Below are positions 8,214 to 18,428 of a stretch of 64,000 nt of DNA, piece after piece. The stretch comes from Mesorhizobium sp. M00.F.Ca.ET.216.01.1.1 (GTDB lineage: Bacteria; Pseudomonadota; Alphaproteobacteria; Rhizobiales; Rhizobiaceae), in assembly GCF_004010325.2 (NCBI RefSeq), contig NZ_SADR02000004.1:62001-126000 (forward strand), read 5' to 3'. The notes under the pieces are model-generated. The model saw only the letters and a program-made list of their open reading frames with translations. It ran no database searches and had not been told where the DNA came from. Position numbers and translations under genes: made by a program. The number at the start of each line of letters is the position of its first letter. The first letter of the stretch is position 1.

Positions 8214-9845
8214 TTATTCGCTGACGATGCCGACCGGTGCCGTCTCGATCTTGAAGGCTGCCGAGATCAGCGCCCGAGTATAGTCGGTTTGCGGGCTGGC
8301 AAAAATCTGTTCGGAAGGGCCGGCTTCGACGATCTTGCCATTGCGCATGACGATAACGTCATTGGCAAGTGCGCGGATGACTTTCAGGTCATGGCTGATG
8401 AACAGATAAGCGAGGTCATGCTTCGCCTGCAGGCTGCGTAACAGGTCGACAACCTGTGCCTGCACGCTCATGTCGAGCGCCGAGGTGGGTTCGTCCAGCA
8501 TGACGAAGCGCGGATTGAGCACCATGGCGCGTGCGATGGCGATGCGCTGCCGCTGGCCGCCGGAGAATTCGTGCGGATAGCGGTTGCGCGTCGTGGGATC
8601 GAGCCCGACCTCCTTCAAGACGTCGACGACGCGCTCGTCACGCTGGTCGGGCGACAGCTTCGGCTCGTGGATCTTCAGCCCTTCCTCGATGATCTCCGAC
8701 ACCGACATGCGCGGGCTGAGTGATCCGAACGGATCCTGGAAGACGATCTGCAACTCGCGCCGCAACGGCCGCATGGCGTTGAAGGAGAGCTGGTTGATGT
8801 CGCGTCCGTTGAACTGAATGGTTCCGGTCGACGAGATCATCCTGGCCAGCGCCAGGCCGAGCGTCGTCTTGCCCGAGCCGGATTCGCCGACGACGCCGAG
8901 CGTCTGGCCGGCGCGCACGGTGACGTCGAGGCCGTCGACGGCCTTCACATTGTCGACCGTGCGCCGGAAAAACCCCTTCTTGATCGGAAACCAGACCTTT
9001 ATGTCCCGGCCGGTCATGACAGGCTTGGCGGCAGCGTTGGCGGCTGGCGGCTTGCCCTTCGGTTCGGCGGCCAGCAGATGCCGCGTATAGGCATGCTGCG
9101 GATTGGCGAAGATGTCCCTGGTCGCACCGGTCTCGACGATCTTGCCCTTGGTCATCACGCAGACCCGGTCGGCGATCTTCCTGACGATGCCGAGATCGTG
9201 GGTGATGAACAGCATCGACATGTTCTTGCTGCTCTTCAAGCCCGCGAGCAGTTCGAGGATCTGCGCCTGCACGGTGACGTCGAGCGCCGTAGTCGGCTCG
9301 TCGGCGATCAGCAGGTCCGGCTCGTTGGCCAGCGCCATGGCGATCATGACGCGCTGGCGCTGGCCGCCGGAAAGCTGGTGCGGATAGGCGTCGAGACGTT
9401 TCTGCGGCTCGCGGATGCCGACCTCGTTGAGCAATTCCAGCGTCCGAGCGCGTGCCTTTCGATCACCCATGCCCTGGTGCAGCTTCAGCACCTCGACGAT
9501 CTGCTGCTCGATCGTGTGCAGCGGATTGAGCGAGGTCATCGGCTCCTGGAAGATCATGGTGATGTTGTTGCCGCGCACGCGGCGCAATTGCTTCTCATCC
9601 GTGGCCAGCAGGTCGGCGCCCTGGAACAGGATCTTTCCCGACGGGTGGCTGGCGGTCGGATAGGGCAACAGCTTCAGCACTGACAGCGCCGTGACCGACT
9701 TGCCGGAGCCGGATTCGCCGACCAGCGCCACCGTCTCGCCCTTGGCGAGGTCGAAGGAGATGTGGTCGACGGCCATCGACTGGCTGCCGCCTTGCGCGAA
9801 GGCGACGCTGAGATCGCGGACGGAAAGGAGAGGGGTTTGGCTCAT
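8214..9845 (-). CDS. yejF: Peptide ABC transporter, fused double ATP-binding protein
   Basis: The 543-residue protein carries two complete ABC ATPase domains in tandem. The first has [28 protein letters not shown] and [12 protein letters not shown]. The second has [30 protein letters not shown] and [12 protein letters not shown]. This two-in-one architecture is characteristic of YejF, where OppD and OppF functions are fused. It powers uptake of peptides through YejB/YejE. The start [16 protein letters not shown] was chosen because its ATG overlaps the yejE stop by four bases. Family knowledge: YejABEF imports microcin C and other peptides in enterobacteria, and in Sinorhizobium meliloti it contributes to tolerance of plant NCR peptides. 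Confidence 0.94.
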   Translation of the reverse strand: MSQTPLLSVRDLSVAFAQGGSQSMAVDHISFDLAKGETVALVGESGSGKSVTALSVLKLLPYPTASHPSGKILFQGADLLATDEKQLRRVRGNNITMIFQEPMTSLNPLHTIEQQIVEVLKLHQGMGDRKARARTLELLNEVGIREPQKRLDAYPHQLSGGQRQRVMIAMALANEPDLLIADEPTTALDVTVQAQILELLAGLKSSKNMSMLFITHDLGIVRKIADRVCVMTKGKIVETGATRDIFANPQHAYTRHLLAAEPKGKPPAANAAAKPVMTGRDIKVWFPIKKGFFRRTVDNVKAVDGLDVTVRAGQTLGVVGESGSGKTTLGLALARMISSTGTIQFNGRDINQLSFNAMRPLRRELQIVFQDPFGSLSPRMSVSEIIEEGLKIHEPKLSPDQRDERVVDVLKEVGLDPTTRNRYPHEFSGGQRQRIAIARAMVLNPRFVMLDEPTSALDMSVQAQVVDLLRSLQAKHDLAYLFISHDLKVIRALANDVIVMRNGKIVEAGPSEQIFASPQTDYTRALISAAFKIETAPVGIVSE

Positions 9846-10978
9846 CTGAACGTCTTGCGCGGATCGAAGGCGTCGCGGGTTGCCTCGCCGACGAAGACCA
9901 GCAGGGACAGCATCAGCGAGATGACGACGAAGCCGGAAATGCCAAGCCACGGCGCGTTGAGGTTGCGCTGGGCCTGCTTCAGGAGTTCACCGAGCGACGC
10001 CGAGCCGGGCGGCAGGCCAAAGCCGAGATAATCGAGCGAGGTCAGCGTCGAGATCGAGCCGCTGAGCAGGAAGGGCATGAAGGTCAGCGTCGCCACCATG
10101 GCGTTGGGCAAGAGGTGCCGGAACATGATGGTGCGGTTGGGCACGCCCAGCGCGCGGGCGGCGTTGACATATTCGAAGTTGCGGGCGCGCAGGAACTCGG
10201 CCCTGACCACGCCGACCAGCGCCACCCAGGAGAACAACAGCATCAGCCCGAGCAGGATGAAGAAGCCCGGCGGCAAGATGGCGGCGATGATCAACAAAAG
10301 ATAGAGCACCGGGATCGCCGACCAGATCTCGATGAAACGCTGGAACAGAAGGTCGGTCCAGCCGCCGAAATAGCCCTGCAATGCGCCTGCGGTGACGCCG
10401 ATCAGTGCCGAGCCGGCGGTAAGGATCAGGCCGAACAGCACCGAGATCCTGAACCCGTAGATGACGCGCGCCAGCACGTCGCGCGCCTGGTCGTCGGTGC
10501 CCAGCCAGTTCCAGTTGCCGACGATGCAGTTGGGATCGGCCTCCTTTTGCGGATACTGGTTGCAGCGGGTCTTCTTGTCATAGAGCCAGGACGGCTTGGT
10601 CGGGGCGGCCTCGGGAATGGCGTTGTTGACCGTCTGGTATGAGTAGCGGATCGGCGGCCAGATCATCCAGCCATTGGCGTTGATCTCGTCCTGGATGACC
10701 GGGTCGCGATAGTCGGTGACCGCATAGAAGCCGCCGAACTTCTCCTCCGGATAGGCAACCAGCACCGGAAACAGGATCTCGCCCTTGTAGGAGGCGATGA
10801 TCGGCTTGTCGTTGGCGATCAGTTCGGAAAACAGCGACAGCACGAACAGGAAAAGGAAGATCCATAACGACCAGTAGCCGCGACGGTTTGACCTGAAATT
10901 CTGCAGCCGGCGCTGGTTGAGCGGCGACAGCCATGGCCGGGCGATCCGAGCCGGCGTTTCGACCGCGGCCTGCGCCAT
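9842..10978 (-). CDS. yejE: Peptide ABC transporter permease
   Basis: The 378-residue inner-membrane permease has one N-terminal membrane segment (GYWSLWIFLFLFVLSLFSEL). A ~130-residue periplasmic region follows with GTDDQARDVLARVIYGFR, the standard DppC/OppC motif just before the transport domain. The C-terminal helices carry the EAA loop (EYVNAARALGVPNRTIMFRH). The long periplasmic insertion containing YPEEKFGGFYAVTDYRDPVI is characteristic of YejE compared with ordinary DppC. The start [12 protein letters not shown] at 10978 overlaps the yejB stop by a base pattern of ATGA. It forms the channel with YejB. Confidence 0.94.
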   Translation of the reverse strand: MAQAAVETPARIARPWLSPLNQRRLQNFRSNRRGYWSLWIFLFLFVLSLFSELIANDKPIIASYKGEILFPVLVAYPEEKFGGFYAVTDYRDPVIQDEINANGWMIWPPIRYSYQTVNNAIPEAAPTKPSWLYDKKTRCNQYPQKEADPNCIVGNWNWLGTDDQARDVLARVIYGFRISVLFGLILTAGSALIGVTAGALQGYFGGWTDLLFQRFIEIWSAIPVLYLLLIIAAILPPGFFILLGLMLLFSWVALVGVVRAEFLRARNFEYVNAARALGVPNRTIMFRHLLPNAMVATLTFMPFLLSGSISTLTSLDYLGFGLPPGSASLGELLKQAQRNLNAPWLGISGFVVISLMLSLLVFVGEATRDAFDPRKTFR

Positions 10979-12072
10979 CAGACGTCTCTCCGCTCGAAGT
11001 CGATGCGCGGGTCGACCCAGGTGTAGATCAGGTCGGACAACAGGCCGACGAACAGGCCAAGCAGCGAGAAGATGTAGAGATTGGCAAAGACCACCGGATA
11101 ATCGCGCTCGACCACCGACCGGAAGCCGAGCAGGCCGAGGCCGTCGAGCGAAAAGATGTTCTCGATCAGCAGCGAGCCGGTGAAGAAGGCCGAGATGAAG
11201 GCGCCGGGAAAGCCGGCGATGACGATCAGCATGGCGTTGCGGAAGACGTGGCCATAAAGCACCTGCCGTTCCGACAGGCCCTTGGCGCGCGCGGTCACCA
11301 CATATTGCTTGCGGATTTCCTCGAGGAACGAATTCTTGGTCAAAAGCGTCGTGGTGGCGAAGGCCGACAGCACCAGTGCCGTCAGCGGCAAGGTCATGTG
11401 CCAGAAATAGTCGACGATCCGTGCCAGCCAGGACAGTTGGTCCCAATTGTCGGAGGTGAGGCCGCGCAGCGGAAACCAGTCGTAGAATGATCCACCGGCA
11501 AACAGGATCATCAGCAATATGCCGAATAGGAAGCCCGGAATGGCGTAGCCGACAATGACGACGCCGCTGGTCCAAACATCAAATGCCGAGCCGTCCTTGA
11601 CCGCCTTGCGGATGCCCAGCGGGATCGAGATCAGATAGGACAGAAGCGTGATCCACAGCCCGATCGAGATCGACACCGGCATCTTTTCCAGGATCAGGTC
11701 GAGCACCGAGATGTCACGGAAATAGCTGTTGCCGAAATCGAACCGGCTATAGTTCCACAGCATCATGCCGAAGCGTTCGAGCGGCGGCTTGTCGAAGCCG
11801 AACTGCTTCTCCAGCTTTTTGATGAATTCGGGATCGAGCCCTTGCGCGCCGCGGTACTTCGAACTGACGTCGCCGGCCACATCGAGATTGCTGCCGCCGG
11901 CATCGCCTCCGCCGCCGCCCAGGCGATCGCTGCCACTCTGGTTTGTCAGCTTGGCGATAACTTGCTCGACCGGCCCGCCTGGCGCGAACTGGATGACGGC
12001 GAAAGATATCGCCATGATGCCGAACAGGGTCGGGATCATCAACAGGATGCGACGCAGGATATAGGCGCCCAT
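10978..12072 (-). CDS. yejB: Peptide ABC transporter permease
   Basis: The 364-residue DppB-type permease starts [20 protein letters not shown], the standard first membrane helix. A periplasmic region includes [20 protein letters not shown] and the conserved FGNSYFRD segment. The transport domain ends with the EAA-type loop ([20 protein letters not shown]) and the [11 protein letters not shown] tail. A glycine-rich insertion ([10 protein letters not shown], around residue 52) near the N-terminus resembles other YejB proteins. It lies 30 bases after the second YejA gene and is translationally coupled to yejE. Confidence 0.94.
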   Translation of the reverse strand: MGAYILRRILLMIPTLFGIMAISFAVIQFAPGGPVEQVIAKLTNQSGSDRLGGGGGDAGGSNLDVAGDVSSKYRGAQGLDPEFIKKLEKQFGFDKPPLERFGMMLWNYSRFDFGNSYFRDISVLDLILEKMPVSISIGLWITLLSYLISIPLGIRKAVKDGSAFDVWTSGVVIVGYAIPGFLFGILLMILFAGGSFYDWFPLRGLTSDNWDQLSWLARIVDYFWHMTLPLTALVLSAFATTTLLTKNSFLEEIRKQYVVTARAKGLSERQVLYGHVFRNAMLIVIAGFPGAFISAFFTGSLLIENIFSLDGLGLLGFRSVVERDYPVVFANLYIFSLLGLFVGLLSDLIYTWVDPRIDFERRDV

Positions 12073-12102
12073 CAGCCCTTCTTCCCTGCGAAAATGATAA
12101 TT

Positions 12103-13971
12103 TCAGGCCCTGCCAATTTTTGCCGCCTTGCCCTTGTCGAACCACCACAGCGCTTCGACCGGAAAGCCGAAATCGGGCTTCTGCTCGGGAAAGCCGAACA
12201 TGTCCCAATAGGCGCTTCGGTGATTCGCCAGGAACCAACTAGGAATCCAATCGCGCCGTGCGCGCAAGGCCCGATCGAGCGCCCGCATCGCAACGGTCAG
12301 GCTTTCGCGGTCCTTGGCGGCGCCCACGGCATCGAGCAGTGCGTCGATGGCGGGGTTCGATATCCCCGGCAGGTTGCGGGAGCCGGACACCGTCGCGGTG
12401 TGTGAGTGGAAGAAGATCTCGAGATCGTCGCGGGTCGGCGTCGCGGAAAACGAGAAAGCAGCCGATATCAGGTCGAAATCGAATGTCGACTGCCGCAGCT
12501 GGTATTGCGCCGAATCGACCAGGCGGATGGTGGCGTCGATACCGACGGCCCTCATGTTGGCGACCCAGGGCGAATAGACCTGCACGAACGTATCGTCGTC
12601 GACCAGGAATTCGGCCGACAGCCGCTCGCCCTTGTCGTTGACGGCGAAATCGCCGGTCCGTTTCCAGCCCACCTCGTTAAGAAGCTTTGCCGCCCTGCCA
12701 AGCAGTTTGCGGTCGCGGCCGGAGCCGTCTGACGCCGGCTGCACCACCGCTTTGCCGAAGGCTTCCGCCGGCAGCTGGTCGCGCAGCGGCTCCAGCAGGG
12801 TGAGTTCTTCCGGCGAAGGCATCCCTTCGGCGCGAAAGTCCGATTTTTCGAAGCACGAGTGCGAGCGCTCATAGGAACCATAGAAGAAATTGCGCTGCGT
12901 CCATTCGAAGTCGAAGCAGAGCGCGATCGCCTGCCGCACCCGTGCGTCGCGAAAGTGCTCGCGCCGCTGGTTGACGGCCGTGGCTTGCATGGAAGGTAAT
13001 TTCTCGCTGGGGAATTCGTGCTTGACCACCTTGCCGGCGGTGAACGCCGGAAAGTTGTAGGCCGTCGCCCAGACGCGCGAGGTGGCTTCCTCCCGGTAGA
13101 CGATCTCACCTTTCTTGAAGGCTTCGAAGGCGGCCGCACGGTCCTGGTAGAACTCGATGCGGATGCGCTCGAAATTGTACTGGCCGCGATTGACGGGCAG
13201 ATCGCGACCCCAATAATCGGGCACGCGCTCATATTCGATCCACGCTCCCGCCGACACCCGCCCGACCTTGTAGGGGCCGGAACCGAGCGGTGGGTTCAAT
13301 TGCGAGGAGTCGAACGGATTGGCTTCGTAGAAGGCCTTCGACACGATCGGGAACTGGACGATGTTGAGGATGGTGCGGGCGGACTGCTTGCCGGAATAGC
13401 TCAGTCGCAGCGTGCGCGCATCGACCGCGACCGCATCGTCCAGATGCGTCAGGGACAGCGAGAAGTCGGGATGGCCCTTTTCCTTGAACAGCTTGAAGGT
13501 GAAGGCGGCGTCCTCGGCCGTTAGCGGCGTGCCGTCATGAAAGCGTGCTTGCGGCCGCAGCGAGAACTCAAAACTATTGCGGTCGTCCGAAATGGTAACG
13601 CCATCGGCGAGCTGGCCGTAGACGGCGTCCGGCTCGTCCAGCGCCCTGACCATCAGCGCGTCGAAGCACATCTCCATGCGCGGTGGCGCATCGCCCTTGG
13701 ACGTGAAGGAGTTCAGCGTGTTGAAGGTCAGCGGATTCTGATTGTAGCCCCAGTTGGGTGGAGCGAAATTGAAGCTGCCGCCGTTTGGTGCATCGACGTT
13801 GACATAGTCGAAATGCGTAAAATCCGGACCGTATCTGAGATCGCCGAAGGCCGACAGGCCATGCAGTTTCTCACCGGTCAGAATGGTGGCAAAAGCCTGG
13901 CCCGGCATCAGCGCGGCGGCGGTCGCCGCCGCGCTGATGGCGAGGAAGTCGCGGCGGGGCAGTGCCGCCAT
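12103..13971 (-). CDS. yejA: Periplasmic peptide-binding protein, YejA type (copy 2, Tat signal)
   Basis: The 622-residue family-5 substrate-binding protein has the N-terminus MAALPRRDFLAISAAATAAA, a twin-arginine signal ending near AFA. Family-5 features are the KLHGLSAFGDLRYGPDFTHF start, the HDGTPLTAEDAAFTFKLFKE block and the LGSGPYKVGRVSAG block. The start codon is ATG at 13971, whose A is shared with the TGA stop of the upstream paralogue. The two binding proteins are similar in layout (KYGDNFQHYDYVNPNAPKGG versus RYGPDFTHFDYVNVDAPNGG) but not close copies. They probably feed the same YejBEF channel with different peptides. Confidence 0.92.
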   Translation of the reverse strand: MAALPRRDFLAISAAATAAALMPGQAFATILTGEKLHGLSAFGDLRYGPDFTHFDYVNVDAPNGGSFNFAPPNWGYNQNPLTFNTLNSFTSKGDAPPRMEMCFDALMVRALDEPDAVYGQLADGVTISDDRNSFEFSLRPQARFHDGTPLTAEDAAFTFKLFKEKGHPDFSLSLTHLDDAVAVDARTLRLSYSGKQSARTILNIVQFPIVSKAFYEANPFDSSQLNPPLGSGPYKVGRVSAGAWIEYERVPDYWGRDLPVNRGQYNFERIRIEFYQDRAAAFEAFKKGEIVYREEATSRVWATAYNFPAFTAGKVVKHEFPSEKLPSMQATAVNQRREHFRDARVRQAIALCFDFEWTQRNFFYGSYERSHSCFEKSDFRAEGMPSPEELTLLEPLRDQLPAEAFGKAVVQPASDGSGRDRKLLGRAAKLLNEVGWKRTGDFAVNDKGERLSAEFLVDDDTFVQVYSPWVANMRAVGIDATIRLVDSAQYQLRQSTFDFDLISAAFSFSATPTRDDLEIFFHSHTATVSGSRNLPGISNPAIDALLDAVGAAKDRESLTVAMRALDRALRARRDWIPSWFLANHRSAYWDMFGFPEQKPDFGFPVEALWWFDKGKAAKIGRA

Positions 13972-15848
13972 CAATTGCTCCCCTTGTATTTTGCGGCCAG
14001 CGTCTTTTCCTTAGCCGGGTCGATCCACCAGGAATTCTGATCGACGCCGCTATAGGTCGGTTGCTTTTCCGGCATGCCGAACTTGTTCCAGTAGGCCAGC
14101 CAGACCACCGCCCGATAGTATTGCGGCACGACGTAGAAATTCCACAACAGCACCCGGTCAAGCGCATGGGTTGCGGCGACAAGATCGTCGCGGTCGGTGG
14201 CGAAAATGATGCGGTCGACCAAGGCATCAACGACCGGATTCTTGATGCCGGCGTAGTTGCGCGATCCCGGCGTGTCGGCGGCCTTCGAGCTCCAGAAGTC
14301 ACGCTGCTCGTTGCCAGGCGAATCCGATTGCCCGAGCTGCGATATAATGACGTCGTAATCGAAGTTGTTGACGCGGTTGACGTACTGCGTCTGGTCGATC
14401 AGGCGCAGTGTGGCCTCGACACCGATCTTGCGCAGGTTGGCGATGTAGGGGCTGGCGATGACCTGGTCGGTGTCGTTCCAACCAAGGATCTCGAACCTGA
14501 ACGGCTCGCCCGTCTTGGCATTGACCATCTTGCCGCCCTTGATCACCCAGCCGGCCTTGGCAAAGAGCTCGACTGCCGTCTTGAGAAATTTCCGCTCCGC
14601 CTGCGGCGAATCGTAGACCGGCAGCTTGAACTGCTGGGTGAACAGTTCGGGCGGCAGCTTGTCGCGATACTGCTCGAGGATTTCCAGTTCCTTGCCCTGC
14701 GGCAGACCGCTTGATGCCAGTTCAGTGCCCTGGAAATAGCTGCTGGTCCGGGTGTTGGAACCGAAGAACAGGGTTCGGTTCATCGTCTCGAAGTCGAACG
14801 GGAAGGTCAGCGCGGCGCGCACCAGGCGATCCTGGAACAGCGGGCGCCTAAGGTTGAGCATGAAGGCCTGCATCGGTTCGGGCGACGCGGTCTTGAATTC
14901 CTTCTTGACGACGTCGCCGGCCTTGACTGCCGGGAAATCATAGGCCGTGTTCCAGCGCCTCGAACTGTTCTCCGGCTTGATGTCGTCCAGCCCGCCCTTG
15001 GTGAAGGCCTGCCAGGCAGCATTGTCGTCGAGGATATAGGTGAATCGCTGCGTGTCGAAATTCTCGCGGCCAATCTTCACCGGCAGCTTGGCTGCCCAGT
15101 AATCGGGCACGCGCTGCCAGACGATTTCCGAACCCGGTTTGAAGCGGGCAATTTTATAGGCGGCGGAGCCCAATGGCGGCTCCAGCGTCGGCCTGGTCAC
15201 GTCGCGCTTCTTGCCGTTGGCGTCGGTGCCTTCCCACCAATGCTTCGGCAGCACCACGAGATCGCCGATGATCTTAGGTAGCTCCCGGTTGCCTTTCTGG
15301 TTGAAATGGAACTCGACCTCGCGGTCGGAAATGGCGACCGCATCGGTGACGTTCTCAAAATAGCGGCTGTACATCGGGCTGTTGGCCTTCAGCACCTGGA
15401 ACGACCAGATCACGTCGCCGGTGGTGATTGGCTGGCCGTCATGCCACTTCGCCCGCGGGTCGAGGCGGTAGGTCGCCGAGGAATAGTCGGCCGGATATTT
15501 GTAGGCGTCGGCGATCAGTGGATGGCTGACGCTGCCCTCGTCGGTCGCCTGCTCCATCAGCGTGTCGTAGAGCAGGCTGCCACCGAAAGGCGTGAAGCCG
15601 GCGGCCGGCGATCCCTGCACGATATAGGGATTGAAGCTGTCGAAGGTGCCGAGTTGCACCGAGTTCAGGCTGCCGCCCTTCGGCGCATTGGGATTGACAT
15701 AGTCGTAGTGCTGGAAGTTGTCGCCGTATTTGGAGTCGCCGATAAGCGAAGAGGTGGTGCGCCATTCGTCCGCGGAGGCTGACCCCACGCCGCCCGCGAG
15801 AGCGGTCACAACCAGCACCGACCTGAGAAACGTTCGGCCAACCGTCAT
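13971..15848 (-). CDS. yejA: Periplasmic peptide-binding protein, YejA type (copy 1, Sec signal)
   Basis: This 625-residue family-5 binding protein is the first gene of the yej operon. ATG 15848 is preferred over TTG 15866 because AGAGGAGAA stands a few bases upstream. The signal peptide MTVGRTFLRSVLVVTALAGG is of Sec type, ending near ASA. Conserved blocks include KWHDGQPITTGDVIWSFQVL, PPLGSAAYKIARFKPGSEIV and the C-terminal KNPVVDALVDRI and LDRVLLWNFYVVPQYY regions. Its neighbour copy uses a Tat signal instead, so the pair reach the periplasm by different routes. The 158 bases upstream hold the operon promoter, but no clear consensus was found there. Confidence 0.92.
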   Translation of the reverse strand: MTVGRTFLRSVLVVTALAGGVGSASADEWRTTSSLIGDSKYGDNFQHYDYVNPNAPKGGSLNSVQLGTFDSFNPYIVQGSPAAGFTPFGGSLLYDTLMEQATDEGSVSHPLIADAYKYPADYSSATYRLDPRAKWHDGQPITTGDVIWSFQVLKANSPMYSRYFENVTDAVAISDREVEFHFNQKGNRELPKIIGDLVVLPKHWWEGTDANGKKRDVTRPTLEPPLGSAAYKIARFKPGSEIVWQRVPDYWAAKLPVKIGRENFDTQRFTYILDDNAAWQAFTKGGLDDIKPENSSRRWNTAYDFPAVKAGDVVKKEFKTASPEPMQAFMLNLRRPLFQDRLVRAALTFPFDFETMNRTLFFGSNTRTSSYFQGTELASSGLPQGKELEILEQYRDKLPPELFTQQFKLPVYDSPQAERKFLKTAVELFAKAGWVIKGGKMVNAKTGEPFRFEILGWNDTDQVIASPYIANLRKIGVEATLRLIDQTQYVNRVNNFDYDVIISQLGQSDSPGNEQRDFWSSKAADTPGSRNYAGIKNPVVDALVDRIIFATDRDDLVAATHALDRVLLWNFYVVPQYYRAVVWLAYWNKFGMPEKQPTYSGVDQNSWWIDPAKEKTLAAKYKGSN

Positions 15849-15953
15849 GCGTTCTCCTCTTCGCAATAGCTGTCAGCAGACAATCTAGATCATTTGAGGC
15901 CAGTGAAAACCGCGACAGATCGGCTTTGTCGCCGCATATGCGTTTTTCCTAAC

Positions 15954-15982
15954 AAAAAAGCCGGGCTGAACCCGGCTTTTTT
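15954..15982 (-). terminator. Intrinsic terminator of the cytochrome c gene
   Basis: A perfect inverted repeat GCCGGG/CCCGGC with a five-base loop is flanked by six A residues on one side and six T residues on the other, so it can work in both directions. It lies 24 bases beyond the cytochrome stop codon (minus strand) and upstream of the yej operon start, so it insulates the two units. Confidence 0.9.
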
Positions 15983-16006
15983 AGGGGTGCTTGCATGACA
16001 ATCGCG

Positions 16007-16618
16007 TTATTTGGCTGGCGCCGCACCCTCGGCCGGCTTGGCCGGCGCATTGCTCGCTGAGGCGCCGGGAGCCGGCAGCGGCTTCGGGTTGTCCGACAGC
16101 GTGCGCAGATAGGCGATGACGTTGGCGCGGTCCTCGTCCTTCGGCAGACCAGCGAAGCCCATCGCGGTGCCCTTCACGAACTTCTTCGGCGAGGTGATGA
16201 ACTGGTTGATATTGTCATAGGTCCACTTCTCGCTGCCGCCCTTGGAAAAATCCTTCATGCCGGCCGAATAGGCAAAGCCCTCATGCTCAGCCACCGGACG
16301 GTCGATAAGGTCCCACAGATCGGGGCCGACCTTGTTCGGCCCGCCCTTTTCGCCGGAATGGCAGGCCTGGCATTTCTTGAAGATGGCGGCACCTGCCTCG
16401 ACGTTGGCCTTGGCCAGGAGATCGGCGATCGGCTTGGCTTCTGCAGCGGGGGCCGCCGGACCTCCTTCGGCGGATTCCTCAGCCGCCTCGATGGCGAAAC
16501 CGGGTTTCTCAGGCTGCGCGGAGTGGAACAGCGCATCGGACACGATGCCGACCGAGAAGACGATGAAAACAGTTCCAAGAAATCCAGCGAGCAGCTTGTT
16601 GATTTCGAAAGAGTCCAT
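16007..16618 (-). CDS. Membrane-anchored class I cytochrome c, CycM/c552 type
   Basis: The 203-residue protein has an uncleaved N-terminal anchor ([20 protein letters not shown], from about residue 9). An Ala/Glu/Pro-rich tether follows, then a cytochrome c domain with haem motif CQACH (83-87) and distal ligand Met153 in [10 protein letters not shown]. This layout matches CycM-type cytochromes, which carry electrons from the bc1 complex to the cytochrome aa3 oxidase in rhizobia. The C-terminus has an extra Ala/Pro-rich tail of about 25 residues. It stands alone, divergent from kdsB, with its own terminator at 15954-15982. Confidence 0.93.
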   Translation of the reverse strand: MDSFEINKLLAGFLGTVFIVFSVGIVSDALFHSAQPEKPGFAIEAAEESAEGGPAAPAAEAKPIADLLAKANVEAGAAIFKKCQACHSGEKGGPNKVGPDLWDLIDRPVAEHEGFAYSAGMKDFSKGGSEKWTYDNINQFITSPKKFVKGTAMGFAGLPKDEDRANVIAYLRTLSDNPKPLPAPGASASNAPAKPAEGAAPAK

Positions 16619-16810
16619 ACGCCCCAGCTCCTTTTCCGGCGGACCGATCCGTCCACTCCGTCCGTCGGTATCGTGACCGGGCCCGCGGGGCCGATCAAAT
16701 CGGGGCGGAAACTAGGTCTTTTGCTCAGGCGTTGCAACACCTATAAGGGCGCTTCCAGTGAGACCTTTTGCCACTTTTCCCGCCCTCTTTTTCGAACGCC
16801 TTTCGTCCTC

Positions 16811-17539
16811 ATGTCGACCCTGATCCTGATCCCGGCCCGCTTGGCCTCTACCCGCCTGCCGGGCAAGCCACTGGCCGACATTGCCGGTGCCCCGATGATC
16901 GTCCACGTCGCCCGCCGCGCCGCCGAGTCCGGGCTCGGCCGGGTGGTGGTCGCCACCGATGCTGAGAGCGTGGCCGAAGCGGTGCGCGCGCATGGTTTCG
17001 AGGCGGCAATGACGCGGCCGGACCACGAATCTGGCTCGGACCGCATCTTCGAGGCGCTGACGGCGCTCGACCCCGGGCGCAAGGTTGAAACGATCGTCAA
17101 TGTGCAGGGCGACCTGCCGACCATCGATCCCGATATCATCGGTGCCGCGCTGAAGCCTTTCGAGGATGCGGCGGTGGACATCGCCACACTCGGCGTCGAG
17201 ATCGTCCGCGACGAGGAAAAGACCAATCCGAATGTCGTCAAGATCGTCGGTTCGCCGCTGTCGGAGACACGGCTGAGGGCGCTCTATTTCACCCGCGCCA
17301 CCGCGCCCTGGGGCGAGGGGCCGCTCTACCACCATATCGGCCTCTATGCCTATCGCCGTTCGGCGCTTGAGCGCTTCGTCGAGCTGAAGCCGTCGCCGCT
17401 GGAACGGCGCGAACGGCTGGAGCAGTTGCGGGCGCTGGAGGCAGGCATGCGCATCGACGCCGAGATCGTGCGCTCGCCGCCGCTCGGCGTCGACACGCCG
17501 GCAGACCTCGAACGCGCCAGAACCATCCTTTCAACCTGA
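16811..17539 (+). CDS. kdsB: 3-deoxy-manno-octulosonate cytidylyltransferase
   Basis: The 242-residue enzyme activates KDO with CTP to CMP-KDO for lipopolysaccharide inner core synthesis in the cytosol. Diagnostic features are [20 protein letters not shown] at the N-terminus (nucleotide-binding loop), [26 protein letters not shown] and [10 protein letters not shown]. The longer open frame begins far upstream inside the cytochrome gene on the other strand, so ATG 16811 ([13 protein letters not shown]) is the sensible start. It is followed after 25 bases by pheA, and the two are probably co-transcribed. Confidence 0.95.
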   Translation: MSTLILIPARLASTRLPGKPLADIAGAPMIVHVARRAAESGLGRVVVATDAESVAEAVRAHGFEAAMTRPDHESGSDRIFEALTALDPGRKVETIVNVQGDLPTIDPDIIGAALKPFEDAAVDIATLGVEIVRDEEKTNPNVVKIVGSPLSETRLRALYFTRATAPWGEGPLYHHIGLYAYRRSALERFVELKPSPLERRERLEQLRALEAGMRIDAEIVRSPPLGVDTPADLERARTILST

Positions 17540-17564
17540 GAAGCCCTTCGAGAAATTTTGGACA

Positions 17565-18428
17565 ATGCCTGAAAAGACCAACAGAATATCCTTCCAGGGC
17601 GAGCCGGGCGCCAATTCCGACACCGCATGCCGCAACATGTTCCCGTCGATGCAACCGTTGCCGTGCCCGACCTTCGAGGATGCGTTCAACGCGGTCGAGA
17701 CCGGCAAGGCCGACCTCGCCATGATCCCGATCGAGAACACGATTGCCGGTCGCGTTGCCGACATCCACCATCTCTTGCCCGAATCGAAGCTGCACATCGT
17801 CGGCGAATATTTCCTGCCGATCCATTTCCAGCTGATGGTCTTGCCGGACGTGAAACGGGAAGAAATCCGCACGGTCCACAGCCACATCCATGCGCTCGGC
17901 CAATGCCGCAAATACATCCGCAAGAATGGCTGGAAGCCGATAGTCGCCGGCGACACGGCGGGCGCCGCCAAGCTGGTTGCCGAGATGAAGGACCGGACCA
18001 TGGCGGCCCTGGCGCCGGCACTGGCCTCGACGCTCTACGGTCTCGACATCATCGAGGAGAATGTCGAGGACACCGACAGCAACGTCACGCGCTTCGTCGT
18101 GCTGACCAAGAGCAGGCAATGGGCCGAGCGCCCCTCCGCCGTCGCCAAGATGATGACGACGTTCATCTTCCGCGTCCGCAACGTGCCGGCTGCGCTCTAC
18201 AAGGCGATGGGCGGTTTCGCCACCAACGGCATCAACATGACCAAGCTGGAGAGCTATCAGCTCGGCGCGTTCACCGCGACGCTATTCTACGCCGATATCG
18301 AAGGTCATCCCGACGATCCGCTGGTGAAGCTTGCGCTTGACGAGCTGCGCTTCTTCTCGCGCGAGGTGCGGATCCTTGGCGTCTATCCGGCCAGCGCATC
18401 GCGCGAGCAATGGAAGGTGGCAGACTAG
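17565..18428 (+). CDS. pheA: Prephenate dehydratase (monofunctional P-protein)
   Basis: The 287-residue cytosolic enzyme converts prephenate to phenylpyruvate in phenylalanine synthesis. The catalytic domain starts FQGEPGANSDTACRNMFP and contains IPIENTIAGRVADIHHLL and the hallmark Thr-Arg-Phe triad in NVTRFVVL. The C-terminal ACT domain (VPAALYKAMGGFATNGINMT, then KLESYQLG) binds phenylalanine and gives feedback inhibition. No chorismate mutase domain is present, unlike the E. coli enzyme, which is normal for alphaproteobacteria. Its stop codon overlaps that of the convergent Dabb gene by three bases. Confidence 0.95.
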   Translation: MPEKTNRISFQGEPGANSDTACRNMFPSMQPLPCPTFEDAFNAVETGKADLAMIPIENTIAGRVADIHHLLPESKLHIVGEYFLPIHFQLMVLPDVKREEIRTVHSHIHALGQCRKYIRKNGWKPIVAGDTAGAAKLVAEMKDRTMAALAPALASTLYGLDIIEENVEDTDSNVTRFVVLTKSRQWAERPSAVAKMMTTFIFRVRNVPAALYKAMGGFATNGINMTKLESYQLGAFTATLFYADIEGHPDDPLVKLALDELRFFSREVRILGVYPASASREQWKVAD

